64,000 nucleotides of DNA from Asterias amurensis (lineage: Eukaryota; Echinodermata; Asteroidea; Forcipulatida; Asteriidae): assembly GCF_032118995.1 (NCBI RefSeq), contig NC_092662.1, positions 17,373,701 to 17,437,700 of the forward strand. The letters are read 5' to 3'. Below are positions 39,701 through 45,778 of this stretch, in pieces (positions within the stretch are counted from its first letter, which is position 1; each line of letters starts with the position of its first letter). The position numbers and the translations under genes were made by a program. Below the pieces are notes generated by a model that searched no databases, was not told the DNA's origin, and saw only the letters and a list, made by a program, of their open reading frames with translations.

Positions 39701-40760
39701 GTTTGAATGGGGAGCTTATACTGACCTATGAAGCAGGAACAATCCTCAAGATCACCATCAATCAATTGGCCCTCGTCTTTGATACTCCTTGTGCAAATGG
39801 CGACAGTATAAATGTAAGTCTTTCATATTCATCTTTCATATTCGTGTCGTGACCGGAGAAAAAGCTTTCGCATAAAGAGACCTAATTCATTTGAATCTGA
39901 ACTGCTGAAGTGGCTTCACTTGATTTTGATTTTATCGAGGTCGATTTCAGAAAGAGTTAGGACTAGTCCTAGGAGATATTAAAAGCTTAAGGTTAGGTTG
40001 GGACAAGTAACTCATCCTAACTGGAGATAAGACAATTCTTAACTCTTTGTGAAATCCACCCTGGTTCATTTGTGTCCTTTGAAATGGTTGACCTGAGTAA
40101 GTCAGCCAATGGTCTACTAGCCTGGGTTAAAATAAATGACCTTGGGTTTAAATGATTGCATACTTGAATTAACTTATTGCAAAACCTGACCCAATGGAGT
40201 AGTAGTGTGTCATTCAGTGATTTCCCTGGCTTAAGCTTCGGCTATGGCCAGTTTTGGCTATGGCAAGCTTCGGCTATGGCCTGCTCTGCCTATGACTGTA
40301 CTCAGCTGTGACAATGTGGAGGGAGGAATAGAACTTTTTAGCTATCGCTGAATCTGTTTAGTTTGGTCATGGCCTTTACACTAGAAAGTTACTCAGCTGT
40401 CCTTTTCAAATGCATCAAATCAGTGAGTAGCTTTTCTTCACTTTTGTATGAAAAGTGGAGATGAACAGGGGACTTGATTCTCATACCAGATGTCTCAAGT
40501 TTGTTGTAAACAGCACAATGTGGAGAAATACATTTATGAAGAAATCTCTCTCCAAAATATGACACTATTTTTTATTTTTTATTTTCTGTCAACAGATTTC
40601 TTCAGGCACCAGTACTTTGGCCATTTGCTCAGCACTTGTGACCCCTTCAGATTGGTTTAGTAGCCCTGGTGAACTGACAACAACAATCACTTTCACAACA
40701 AGTGCAACCAACTCTGATATGGGTTTCAGTGCCACATATGAGGTCCTACCCAATAACTAG
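2994..40760 (+). CDS. Giant secreted ADAMTS-like metalloprotease with 22 TSP1 and 12 CUB domains (5' exon missing)
   Basis: I traced 56 exons with consistent splice phases; together they give 9711 nt, i.e. 3236 residues and a TAG at 40758-40760. Residue numbers here count from the exon at 2994. Order: M12B propeptide (about 1-165), furin-like RQKR (175-178), catalytic domain with HEIGHSLGMYHD zinc motif (321-332) and Met-turn M345, ADAMTS cysteine-rich region (about 371-480), eleven TSP1 repeats to about 1142, then TSP1 and CUB modules to the C-terminus, which ends inside a CUB followed by EVLPNN. No transmembrane segment or GPI signal is visible, so it should be a secreted extracellular-matrix protease. 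Among human ADAMTS proteins only ADAMTS13 carries CUB domains (two), so orthology to any one family member is not assigned. The exon with the start codon and signal peptide was not found. Exon coordinates are in the block entries below. Confidence 0.9.
3935..3995 (+). repeat. Partial duplicate of the exon-3 acceptor and exon start
   Basis: TTTAGATCGAGGCATCAGTT plus AAGAC copies the true exon start at 4083-4113 (TTTAGATTGAGGCTACAGTC plus AAGAC) about 124 bp further on; the upstream pyrimidine-rich stretch also matches. Splicing into the copy would read IEASVKTDVF and then a TAG stop, so it is a decoy or relic rather than a usable exon. Confidence 0.7.
4681..7361 (+). other. Zinc metalloprotease (reprolysin/ADAMTS) catalytic domain exons
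   Basis: Exons 4681-4826, 5029-5112, 5308-5405, 6016-6165, 6568-6702 and 7202-7361. The zinc-binding motif HEIGHSLGMYHD is split by the intron at 6166-6567: HEIGH plus two bases of the next codon on one exon, the rest on the next. All three histidines and the catalytic glutamate are present, as is the Met-turn (NIMAT). Downstream WSECSRNDLLDFLSRPESKC corresponds to the end of an ADAMTS catalytic domain. Nothing suggests an inactive enzyme. Confidence 0.9.
6885..7100 (-). repeat. tRNA-derived SINE, minus strand
   Basis: Read on the minus strand from about 7100, the head contains GGTTGGTGTAGTAGTG (box A-like) and CAGGTTTGAATCC (box B-like). The body follows with GGTTTTCCTCCCACATCT and GTCTTCTCTCTTCTCATTTG. 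A body fragment of the same family lies at about 63445-63515. Confidence 0.65.
7202..8383 (+). other. ADAMTS disintegrin-like/cysteine-rich region
   Basis: Exons 7202-7361, 7660-7758 and 8313-8383. The pattern MPGFHYNASQQCAMTF, then CKALVC, PPLDGTRCGTKRD and CIQGEC follows the cysteine spacing of the region that comes after the catalytic domain in ADAMTS enzymes. It normally contributes to substrate recognition. It runs directly into the first TSP1-like segment without a recognisable long spacer. Confidence 0.8.
7425..7530 (+). repeat. tRNA-derived SINE fragment (family with GATATTGA leader)
   Basis: The box B-like GTTGGTTCAAATCCAGC follows a degenerate box A. The leader GATATTGATAAAATAGGGAG resembles the copies at 8405-8560 and 62520-62690. 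Confidence 0.5.
8405..8560 (+). repeat. tRNA-derived SINE fragment
   Basis: AGCTAGATAGCTCAGTTGGT is a clear tRNA box A-type segment. It is preceded by AACAAAGATATTGACAAAAT, a leader shared with the element near 62540. The region after box A is truncated. Confidence 0.6.
9137..14334 (+). other. Array of eleven TSP1 repeats
   Basis: Exons 9137-9304, 9601-9814, 10181-10366, 10485-10853, 11061-11240, 11682-11827, 12290-12503, 12880-13034, 13560-13767 and the 5' part of 14194-14580. The first repeat is degenerate (SFVCDASTCIATR). Most others have CSVTCG-type cores, the consensus for O-fucosylation of TSP1 repeats. The repeat in 12290-12503 reads ACNCSGIQTR and lacks that core. Exon 10485-10853 carries two complete repeats in one exon (CSVTCGTGIQTR and CSVSCGTGVETR). 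The usual first tryptophan is often replaced by Tyr or Phe. Many exons open exactly at the first cysteine codon. Confidence 0.85.
13795..14115 (-). repeat. SINE with tRNA-Ser/Leu-like head, minus strand
   Basis: Same element as at 42000-42340: tail rich in AAT triplets, then CCTGGGGAGTATACAG, GTTGGAGAGAAGCAATTA, and GCCACGACACCCTT at the head end. It fills the intron between two TSP1 exons of the protease. Confidence 0.7.
15618..15990 (-). mobile_element. 3' end of a LINE, same tail family
   Basis: The AAT-rich tail followed by GCGCACATATCCACC is shared with the LINE fragment at 20535-20600. The upstream part has no readable reverse transcriptase frame, so only the 3' end is identifiable. 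Confidence 0.5.
17313..17350 (+). repeat. Partial duplicate of an exon 3' end and donor site
   Basis: TTGATCCAGGTAAATGTTTT repeats the exon end and donor at about 17111-17131. The copy lies about 215 bp downstream in the same intron, after a stretch of dispersed repeat rich in GGGCACC. Confidence 0.65.
18085..18232. repeat. TGAT/TTGATTG-rich low-complexity tract
   Basis: Irregular repeats of TTGATTGATTGAC and TTGTTGATTTG extend to just before a CUB exon acceptor at 18254. An antisense open frame of 126 codons across it is an artefact of the tract and the flanking CUB exon. Confidence 0.7.
19375..19505 (+). mobile_element. LINE reverse transcriptase C-terminal remnant
   Basis: The frame reading TEWNRLRVGIREASSIDSFK TRLNKI resembles the W-N-x-L ... 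S-x-x-S-F-K-x-x-L pattern at the end of CR1/L2/Jockey-type reverse transcriptases. It lies in an intron of the protease gene and has no other coding support. Confidence 0.5.
20215..20345. repeat. Dispersed repeat GTAGGATTTGAAAC, copy
   Basis: Contains TAGGATTTGAAACCTTGCAT, GAGAGGTTTGCAGGAACACC and TGGTTCTGAAAAGAACC. Related copies lie at about 355-425, 23603-23775, 32611-32815 and 57742-58020; the last is interrupted by a GGGCACC-rich repeat at about 57795-57935. Probably a short inverted-repeat DNA element. Confidence 0.55.
20450..21060 (-). mobile_element. LINE 3' fragment (CR1/L2-like reverse transcriptase C-terminus) within SINE sequence
   Basis: On the minus strand from about 20930, a reading frame contains KALNGKAPHYISELL, YTPSRNLRSSSMLLLIEPKS and FSVAAPRIWNSLPLNLRS. 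This is the well-known C-terminal part of the reverse transcriptase of CR1/L2/Jockey-type non-LTR elements. It is followed by a 3' end with GTGCGCATTACAAG and a TTA microsatellite tail at about 20535-20560. The element is 5'-truncated, as usual for LINEs. Sequences on both sides (20450-20530 and 20940-21040) match parts of the SINE at 23145-23340. Confidence 0.75.
21754..23581 (+). other. TSP1-CUB unit 2 (three exons)
   Basis: Exons 21754-21898 (TSP1, core CSVTCGSGMRTR), 22385-22581 (CUB first half, SPGFPNDEYTNNLNC) and 23387-23581 (CUB second half, linker ending GDYGP). Residues 1764-1942. Same phases as unit 1. The CUB first half has an aspartate-rich stretch (DGPDDDGAC). Confidence 0.85.
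22925..23340 (+). repeat. Two SINE-like repeats in tandem
   Basis: About 22925-23075 matches the body of the repeat at 47985 (CCTTGAGCAAGATGCTTTAC). About 23145-23340 starts with a tRNA-like head: TCTAGTTGGTAAGACACAGC as box A region and GTCGGTTCGAATCACTCCC as box B. It then runs through ACTGAGTATACAGTGCTACC to CGATGCAAATTTCCATCTAT. Confidence 0.6.
23824..24064. mobile_element. Long-inverted-repeat MITE (ends near CCCAATTTC), complete copy
   Basis: The left arm GACCCAATTTCAAAAAGCCT continues GTAAGCACAAAAATTTGCTTAGC, and the right arm is its reverse complement ending CAGGCTTTATGAAATTGGGC, with arms of roughly 70-80 bp (both include CCTTGATAAAAA-type and CCAACCAAATT segments). Other partial copies of the AATTTCATAGAGCTG type lie at about 12020-12195, 31010-31345, 50920-51123, 53288-53487, 54368-54480 and 56152-56335. 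Confidence 0.75.
24489..24629. mobile_element. Inverted-repeat element, ends GGTTGGATTTCACAAAGAG
   Basis: The left end GGTTGGATTTCACAAAGAGT TAAGACTAG faces CTAGTTCTAACTCTTTCTGA AATCGACC on the right. Diverged copies lie at about 16625-16725, 17560-17700, 21541-21690, 39937-40068 and 58305-58450. All contain AGTTAGGACGAGTTACT-like interiors. No coding capacity. Confidence 0.7.
24690..24720. repeat. ATT microsatellite tail
   Basis: A run of ATT triplets follows GCGCTATATAAAAACTGG, the 3' end of a SINE- or LINE-type repeat in plus orientation. Similar short AAT/ATT tracts lie near 15620-15650, 20535-20560, 41898-41916 and 42006-42025. Confidence 0.7.
26127..27540 (+). other. TSP1-CUB unit 4 (three exons)
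   Basis: Exons 26127-26268 (TSP1, core CDVSCGGGTQMR), 26532-26722 (CUB first half, SPDFPAEYPISINC) and 27346-27540 (CUB second half, linker ending GPFSE). Residues 2114-2289. Same phase pattern as its neighbours. Confidence 0.85.
28085..28161 (-). repeat. SINE head fragment, interrupted by a hAT-like element
   Basis: GTCATGACCTGGATTCGAAC is the reverse complement of a tRNA box B. ACACCAGAGCTTGGGTCCGG continues into the target site of the element at 28170-28456. Confidence 0.65.
28170..28456. mobile_element. hAT-like MITE with perfect inverted ends and 8-bp target duplication
   Basis: The left end CATAGAGTTATATATAAGAA continues CTAGAGGGC; the right end is its exact reverse complement over 29 bp, ending TATATATAACTCTATG. 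The element is 287 bp long and has no coding capacity. It is flanked by GGTCCGGT at 28162-28169 and again at 28457-28464. An 8-bp target duplication with short inverted ends points to the hAT superfamily. Perfect ends and target site indicate a young insertion. Confidence 0.9.
29316..29819. mobile_element. Insertion splitting a copy of the AAGGCACTGGA MITE
   Basis: The MITE sequence runs to TGTTTTATA near 29313 and resumes at TACTATCAACAGCTCTCCAT near 29820. The roughly 500-bp insert begins TATAACACCCC, has the matching GGGGTGTTATAA at about 29639-29650, and then the hairpin at 29652-29819. An open stretch at 29308-29583 in it matches nothing I know. Confidence 0.6.
29652..29819. repeat. Long hairpin with CCCTCGGCTTCGCCTCGGG centre
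   Basis: Arms of about 80 bp: ACAAATATTGACTGCTTTTA on the left pairs with AGCAGTCAATATTTGT on the right. Towards the centre, GATCCCCGGAGTGTTCTATT pairs with AATAGAATGCTCCGGGGATC. The loop is only a few bases. The few mismatches suggest recent formation or conversion between arms. Confidence 0.9.
30785..31010. repeat. Dispersed repeat with GGGCTTTTAAAACCAAAGAT core
   Basis: Core CAGATTGCAGAGTGGGGCTT TTAAAACC, then GAGCTTGCATGCTTTTGCAC and TTCTCAACAGCCTATTACAT ending in CCCTG. Copies lie at about 21941-22190, 28779-29066, 49340-49650 and 50815-51270. Several begin GGGATGTGRTTTCT and end CATCCCTG, suggesting inverted ends. Confidence 0.55.
31680..33468 (+). other. TSP1-CUB unit 6, CUB second half split by an extra intron
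   Basis: Exons 31680-31821 (TSP1, core CDRECGGGTRQR), 32133-32314 (CUB first half, SPNHPESFDPQRTC), 33022-33129 and 33355-33468 (CUB second half in two exons, linker ending GNFSE). Residues 2467-2648. Every other unit has the CUB second half in one exon; here a 225-bp intron (33130-33354) divides it in phase 0. Confidence 0.85.
34390..34560 (+). mobile_element. Non-LTR retrotransposon C-terminal fragment
   Basis: The frame with EIGTNVRIDLLQKAALLGTA and RILRKTLEI resembles a C-terminal phrase found in several non-LTR element proteins. It is short, in an intron, and not flanked by other recognisable parts. Confidence 0.45.
34615..34865 (-). repeat. SINE copy, minus strand
   Basis: Shares AACCATTTCAGCTCCCTGGG, GAGTATACAGCCTGTGCAAC and GGAGAGAAGCAATTGTAAAT with the copies at 13795, 37045 and 42000. 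The tRNA-like head is missing. Confidence 0.65.
35464..37021 (+). other. TSP1-CUB unit 8 (three exons)
   Basis: Exons 35464-35608 (TSP1, core CSVSCGGGTQVR), 36018-36208 (CUB first half) and 36818-37021 (CUB second half, linker ending APWSA). Residues 2828-3007. The CUB is diverged (LTENNPIVPLTAPTAAEYQ at its start) but keeps the CDGDYLEIID boundary signature. Confidence 0.8.
37045..37345 (-). repeat. SINE copy, minus strand
   Basis: Shares the body of the family (TCAGCTCCCTGTGGAGTATA, CTATAGTTAAGTGTCTTGCT and TCAAGTGTCACGA). The head is degraded. Confidence 0.65.
38142..38495. mobile_element. MITE with ends AAGGCACTGGA, complete copy
   Basis: The left end AAGGCACTGGAGACCTTTGG and the right end CCAATAGTGTCCAGTGCCTT are inverted repeats; the element is about 354 bp. 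Characteristic interior parts are TCAAAGACCAG, CTTCAGAGGGAGCTGTTTCT and ATCAACAGCTCTCCATTGCT. Fragments lie at about 29101-29320 with 29816-29900, 30240-30330, 43599-43830 (minus) and 50305-50470. Confidence 0.75.
38863..38879 (+). repeat. Poly-C run upstream of a TSP1 exon
   Basis: A cytosine run of about 17 bases at 38863-38879, preceded by CCCCCTCC, lies about 65 bp before the acceptor of the exon at 38945. A shorter C run lies at about 35907-35918. Both are probably length-variable. Confidence 0.7.
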
Positions 40761-41440
40761 AGTACAACAGGGCTGTGTGATGAGTTCCTACCTTTTTGCA
40801 AACATGATTTTTTTAAGTGTAACAAAGTCGTAACTTTGCTTTAAACTCCTTGATGTAAGCACAAAAACAACGGCAAACACAGATACAATAGTTTGACCTG
40901 GGTTTCGATTTCACAAACCAAGATAATTCATTGTAATATAACTATTCAATATTACTACAAGTATTGTGACATCACACTTTACTAAGCTATTGATTTGCAG
41001 TTTAGATCAATCTTGGCTCTTGATGAAATCGGCCCCAGAATGAGTTATGACCTTCTTGCACGATTAAGTTATTAAATATTTTGTACTCCAAGAGTTATCA
41101 GGAACACATTTGTCTGTCAACAAATGAAATTAAATCTGACGTTTAGAGTAGACATAGACAAAAACTTTTATCCAAATAATGTCCAATTAATCGTCAAAAA
41201 TGTATATTTTGTCTGTTAATTATTGCGCTTGGTAGTCGTGGGAAACCCTTATCAAGGCTCCTGAATCCAACGCTCTCTAAAAGTTTTTTATAACTTCAAG
41301 CAAATAATTAAAAAGTAGATTAGATTCACCAGATTTATAAACTTCTAGTCTTATTTTTATTATACATCTTAACCCCAATCGATGTAAACATCTATATATA
41401 TTTTGTGATTTGTACAATTAAAAAAAAATTAAATAAAGTC
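40761..41440 (+). other. Probable 3' UTR of the protease gene with AATAAA
   Basis: After the stop the sequence is AT-rich without coding potential. A canonical AATAAA lies at about 41432-41437, followed by a TG/T-rich stretch, a plausible cleavage and polyadenylation site giving a UTR of about 0.7 kb. Around 40900-41040 there is a weak relic of a dispersed inverted-repeat element. Confidence 0.5.
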
Positions 41441-42658
41441 TGTTTTACTGTGTCTGTACATGCATATGGAAGATTTCCTGCACTGGAATTATAAATGCTG
41501 GTAAATTTTGTAGTATTTATTGAACCAAACATTCCTCAAGTGTTGGATTGTTAACAAATTAGATTCCAACAAGATATAATATGAAATTAAATACAAAGTT
41601 GTCCTTCCTCCAAACAAGATTGGTCTAGTCTTGAGTTTTTCTTAGTAAATAACTTCTAACTATAGTTTTTTTTCCAGAGGAAACATGGGTTGAGTTCACC
41701 GAGTAGAACAAAATAACAACTTTTATAGCTAGGCAAAGTGTACATTTGATTAGAACTGATTTTTGTCTTCATCTATTAGACATTGAATTATCGTAAACAT
41801 TTACTCCATCATTTTTAAGTGTAGTGTACAATAGTTGTTTACTTGTGGTATTTTTTTATAACCGGCATATATTTTTGTGTGTACTTTGTAACCTTATAAT
41901 AATAATAATAATAATCAGGCTTTGGTGTTCGAGACATTTTTAATAAAACAAAATAAACATCAACGTGGACTACAGTTATTTTATTTTTTTAAATTAATAA
42001 CAGAAATAATAATAATAATAATAACAAAAACTAGTTTTTATATAGCGCTTTCAACATCATCATCCCTGGTAACTGGGCCATTTAATTCATTCCTTAAACC
42101 ATCTCAGCTCCCTGGGAGTATACAACCTGTGCAACAAGTATGTGCTATTAAGCTAAATCAATCACAAGAATAATTTCTGCCCTTGCAGGTTCCCGTTTAC
42201 CCCTTGGTGGAGAGAAGCAATTATAATCAAGTGTCTTGCTCAGGGACATAAGTGTCATGACCGAGACTCTGATTAACAGAAACACCAGAGCTTAAGTTCA
42301 GTGCTTTTATCCGCTTGGCCATGACACCCTTCAATGCAATAATTTTAACTTAAATGGTGTAGTTTCAAGAAAGGTCTTGTTTAAAAGAATTGGTTAACAT
42401 TTCAAAATGAAAATAGCACAACAAATTTCAAAGAATCGGTAAATGTTGGTAGAATATTATTTAGTTCAAATTAATACTTGTTTACATCCCTTCCCTAATA
42501 TGTGACAAGTGAATAGAAGAAAAAAATAAAATATTGAAAAGGCATCACTGGTTAATACAATTGTTTAAGTTTCCATTCCTTTTTCAAATTTTGTTTTTAC
42601 ATCCCTCCAAAAATTGATATCAAAAAGACCGAACCAGCCAACCCACAGCAAGCGTCTA
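41441..42658. other. Intergenic interval between two convergent genes, mostly repeat
   Basis: No gene is visible. The interval lies between the 3' ends of the protease gene (+) and the sulfiredoxin gene (-). It contains ATA microsatellites (about 41898-41916, 42006-42025) and a tRNA-derived SINE on the minus strand listed separately. Confidence 0.6.
42000..42340 (-). repeat. SINE with tRNA-Ser/Leu-like head, best copy
   Basis: Read on the minus strand from about 42335: GTGTCATGGCCAAGCGGATA contains the box A of a long-variable-arm tRNA. CACTGAACTTAAGCTCTGGT and a degenerate box B follow, then the shared body and an AAT microsatellite tail. Probably transcribed by RNA polymerase III originally. 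Confidence 0.75.
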
Positions 42659-44373
42659 CTATAGTAAATCGGGAGTAGACGCACCTAGATAGTTTCTTAA
42701 ATCGGTGACAGTGGATCGTATAATTTTACAAGGAATTGTTTGTAATTGAAGTCTTGTGTATGCCGCATAGCGATGACATCCCCCAAATGAGTAGTAGTAA
42801 TCTCCGCCTTGTCTTCCAGTAATCCATAAAATATCAATAGGAGGGACTTGATCTCTTTTCTCTGGATCCTAAATTGGAAACATAACAGGACATTTCATAT
42901 TTATAAGGCGCTATTCCGTCAAGATCACAGGACTTTAACTTCACTCTTTAAGGGGCACAACAACTTTCCTCCGGTGAGGGGCAGTCACTCTTTGAGGACA
43001 ATTTAAATTTGTATTGGAACTTTGCAAAGTGCACCACAGCAAAAGCACAGGGCACCACAGCAATTGCTGTGGGTGCTGTGGGTTATTTTGAGGCCTTAGC
43101 TCCTTATTTTTTTAAATATTATTTTTGGTTATGCAAGTTGCCCAAAACAAGGCTAAAAGCCACTCTAGGTTAAGGGCAACAAGGAAGAAAACATAGACAT
43201 GCAGAAACTCAGTGGAGCTGAAGGTAGGATATGACATTACTCTTCATAGCGCACTTGAAAGCAATTAACATGGAAAAAGGCGAGTCTTTAGAACTTTATG
43301 AAAAGTAGTTAGAGTAACAGATTCCCTAATGACAGTAGGGAGATTGTTCCAAAGCATTGGCCCAGCTACCCTTTTTTACCTAGAACTTTGTTTACTTGGG
43401 GAACATTTAAGTGATGTCAAGTGTGGAACAAGGAAATCGTGGAGGAGTGTAATATGACAGTATAGTGGAAATATATCAAGGAGTAGTTTTGTTCTATAAG
43501 CTTTAAAAACAAGAAGAGCAATCTTAAATGGATTCGTTCTCGAATCGGTAGCCAATGAAGTTCCATCAGTGATGGAAGAGAAAAAATGTAAAAAGGTTTA
43601 AAAGCACTGGACACATTTGGTAATTACTCAAAATGTATAAGCATAAAAATGTACTTGATAATGAGCAACAGAGAGCTGTTGATAAAAACATTGTGAGGAA
43701 CTCCCTCTGAAGTAACGTAGTGTGAAAAGGAGGTAATTTCTCACTCAAATATTTGAATCTTAGGGCTTCAGACCTGAAGTCTTTCTCAGGCATCTGAATC
43801 ACACAAATTTGTTCAACAAGGTGAGGGTGCTCTATGAAGTATTAGTATTTTCGTCAGCACAGTTTTTTCTCATCGGCGTTCTGTCACTTTTGATGGTGGA
43901 TTAAAAAGGCTCCTTTAGAAGTCTTATTGAAGCAACAAAAAACGCAGATGATAAATCTGTGCAGACGATTGGCCTAATCCGTACTTTTTAGAGCGCCCTC
44001 ACACGTTAAAAAATATGGCGGGTTGGGATTCCCATCAATGGGCAGAATGAAAGAGTCTGTCGCCATTTCTCAATACCTTTATTGTTTCCATGAGTGAAAT
44101 GACTTTCGGTTCATCTAACTCTGATGGAAGGGGACGTATTAGATGCTTTATGGGGACATTATGTATCTCAGCAATATGTCCAGCGTGGATACTGGCGGTT
44201 CCCTTATCACTGCTTCCCTTCTCACTGGTTCCCGTCTCATCGGCCATCTCATTCAAACTTGCGGAAAGAAAGCCTGTAGTATAGGCACTGGACACACGCT
44301 GGAATTGAGAGAGAATAACATTCAAATTCAAGACTTGAGATGTTTTAATACGTACTAAAGCATGGTGTAACAT
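42659..44373 (-). CDS. SRXN1: Sulfiredoxin (two exons)
   Basis: Exon 1 runs 44373 to 44077 and exon 2 runs 42868 to 42659, joined in phase 0 across AAAG|GTATTG and TTTAG|GATCC; the total is 168 residues. Sulfiredoxin uses ATP to reduce cysteine sulfinic acid in over-oxidised 2-Cys peroxiredoxins. Exon 1 carries [20 protein letters not shown], the family's N-terminal signature, and LMETIK. Exon 2 carries [25 protein letters not shown] with catalytic Cys130, and the C-terminal LGASTPDL. The first ATG sits in a weak context and adds about 42 residues that resemble a mitochondrial presequence; the second ATG (44247) sits in a strong context (GAGATGG) and would give a 126-residue cytosolic form. 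The first 42 residues could also be partly untranslated. The intron carries a LINE fragment and other repeats. Confidence 0.9.
43415..43590 (-). mobile_element. LINE reverse transcriptase fragment in the sulfiredoxin intron
   Basis: On the minus strand the frame contains [20 protein letters not shown], the segment that precedes the KALNG motif in CR1/L2/Jockey-type elements. Only this short piece is readable. Confidence 0.55.
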
Positions 44374-44592
44374 AGACCAAGTAACTGGGGAGCTTTAATC
44401 CTTTTTTTTAAATTTTTCGTTACCGGTCGTACGCAATTTGTCATTATCGATCGCTAGTAAGACTAATAACAAATTTCACCAAAAAAAAGAACACAGTGCC
44501 CCAGTTACTAGGTCCAGGTGTACTAGACTTCACTGTTTGTATGCAACTGGAACTAATAGACACTTCCCATTAAGAATGTAAATTGTTACATT

Positions 44593-44706
44593 TTGGTTGG
44601 CAAAATAAGGGAACATCGCACTGTTTTGTACACGGCTAATGGGTGCGTGACGCAGACGCGATTGTGCGTCTGCTTAGTGCACAACTCTATGGCGTTTGCC
44701 AACCAA
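44593..44706. mobile_element. Small inverted-repeat element, ends TTGGTTGGCAAA
   Basis: The ends TTGGTTGGCAAA and TTTGCCAACCAA are exact reverse complements 114 bp apart. A second hairpin, GCAGACGC with GCGTCTGC, lies within. There is no coding capacity; it looks like a tiny non-autonomous DNA element or a pair of nested hairpins. Confidence 0.6.
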
Positions 44707-44762
44707 CAGGGTCTGTACGCATGCGTGAATGTGATTAGCATATTTCACGGGAAGGGTCCATT

Positions 44763-44806
44763 GAGGTTCGCTCCGCTATCGCCTCCACGATAGCGGATCG
44801 AACCTC
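44763..44806. repeat. Hairpin, near-perfect 19-bp arms
   Basis: GAGGTTCGCTCCGCTATCG is followed after a six-base loop by CGATAGCGGATCGAACCTC, its reverse complement apart from one position. It lies about 1 kb upstream of ACADM. Confidence 0.8.
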
Positions 44807-45778
44807 TTATACTTATAGTTCTTCGAAGTTCTAGGACTAGGAGTATTAAGTTGGGACGAGATCTATCAATATCATCTACTTCTAAGTTCTAGATAGATAG
44901 AATTAGATTTAAAAGGTTTTTTTTATTTATACAACAAAATTAATTAAGAAAACATGAAACTTATACACTAAATTGCAATAAATGTTGCAAAATATAAACC
45001 AAATTAAAGCATTTTTAATAAGCATTATTTTTTATATATAGGGATATATCTCTATAAAAATACTGCTTATAAGAAAAGAAAAAAACTAAAAGTGCCCCTT
45101 CCCCCTTAGCTTATAGCCCTGCTATATGATCGCAGACTCCCTACTAAACCGTCGGTAGGACCACTGCTGTGCCAATTATTTCTTTCATTTGATTTGTAGT
45201 ACTAGTGTCGTCTACATACAACTTACCCAGACTTGTCCACACAGCAAAGTTAAACCAAAATATGTAAGGAATATTTTTGGAAGAAATTCAGATTTAAGAA
45301 TCTTTGAAAAAAGTCCCCAAATTGACATATTTCGCTATTTTGTTCAACAACAAAATGCAGACGACATTGACTTGTCTTGCATCGTAGGAAGTTCTGTCGC
45401 TGTCAAGAATTGCGATTGATTTAGCTACAAAATATCCTACCTATACTGTAGAATATTCGCCGACCCGTTCCCACGACAAATCTTTGAGGAAAGTTTTCCG
45501 GGCCCTTTTTTCAAGTAAGTTTCTATTATATTCAATTATATGTGAAGAGGGGATGGCAATTACAAATAAACAAACAATCAAGGATGCTTTTTGTGTGTGA
45601 AAATTTGATGTAATATGCTGAAGTTAAACAAATATGGCACGATGAGGTCGATCACTTTTGAGCACGAGGTTGATTCATAATCGAACGTTAGATGCGGATA
45701 CCCTTTCGAGAACTCCGTAGTTTCATTTTATAAAAAGTCAGTCGTTCTCGTTGATTTGGGTGCGACGGAGTGTGCAAA

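Larger units (their letters stand above)
37803..40760 (+). other. C-terminal TSP1-TSP1-CUB block and stop
   Basis: Exons 37803-37973 (TSP1, CSVSCGSGTRSR), 38945-39095 (TSP1, CSTTCGTGISTR), 39611-39813 (CUB first half, SPNYPSNYPDSLNG) and 40596-40760 (CUB second half, TAG stop). Residues 3008-3236. The protein ends ten residues after GFSATYEV with no added tail, so the last CUB is the C-terminus. Confidence 0.85.
44374..45778. other. Head-to-head interval between sulfiredoxin and ACADM with hairpin elements
   Basis: This is the shared upstream region of a minus-strand and a plus-strand gene. It holds an inverted repeat around 44366-44516 (CCAAGTAACTGGGG versus CCCCAGTTACTAGG), a 114-bp element with perfect 12-bp inverted ends at 44593-44706, and a hairpin at 44763-44806. 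A 76-codon open stretch at 45189-45419 shows no recognisable protein. No clear TATA box was identified; both promoters are presumed to lie close to their start codons. Confidence 0.5.

Noticed and set aside
45189-45419. 76-codon open frame upstream of ACADM
   Set aside because: Composition is unremarkable, there is no domain, and it does not join in frame to ACADM exon 1.
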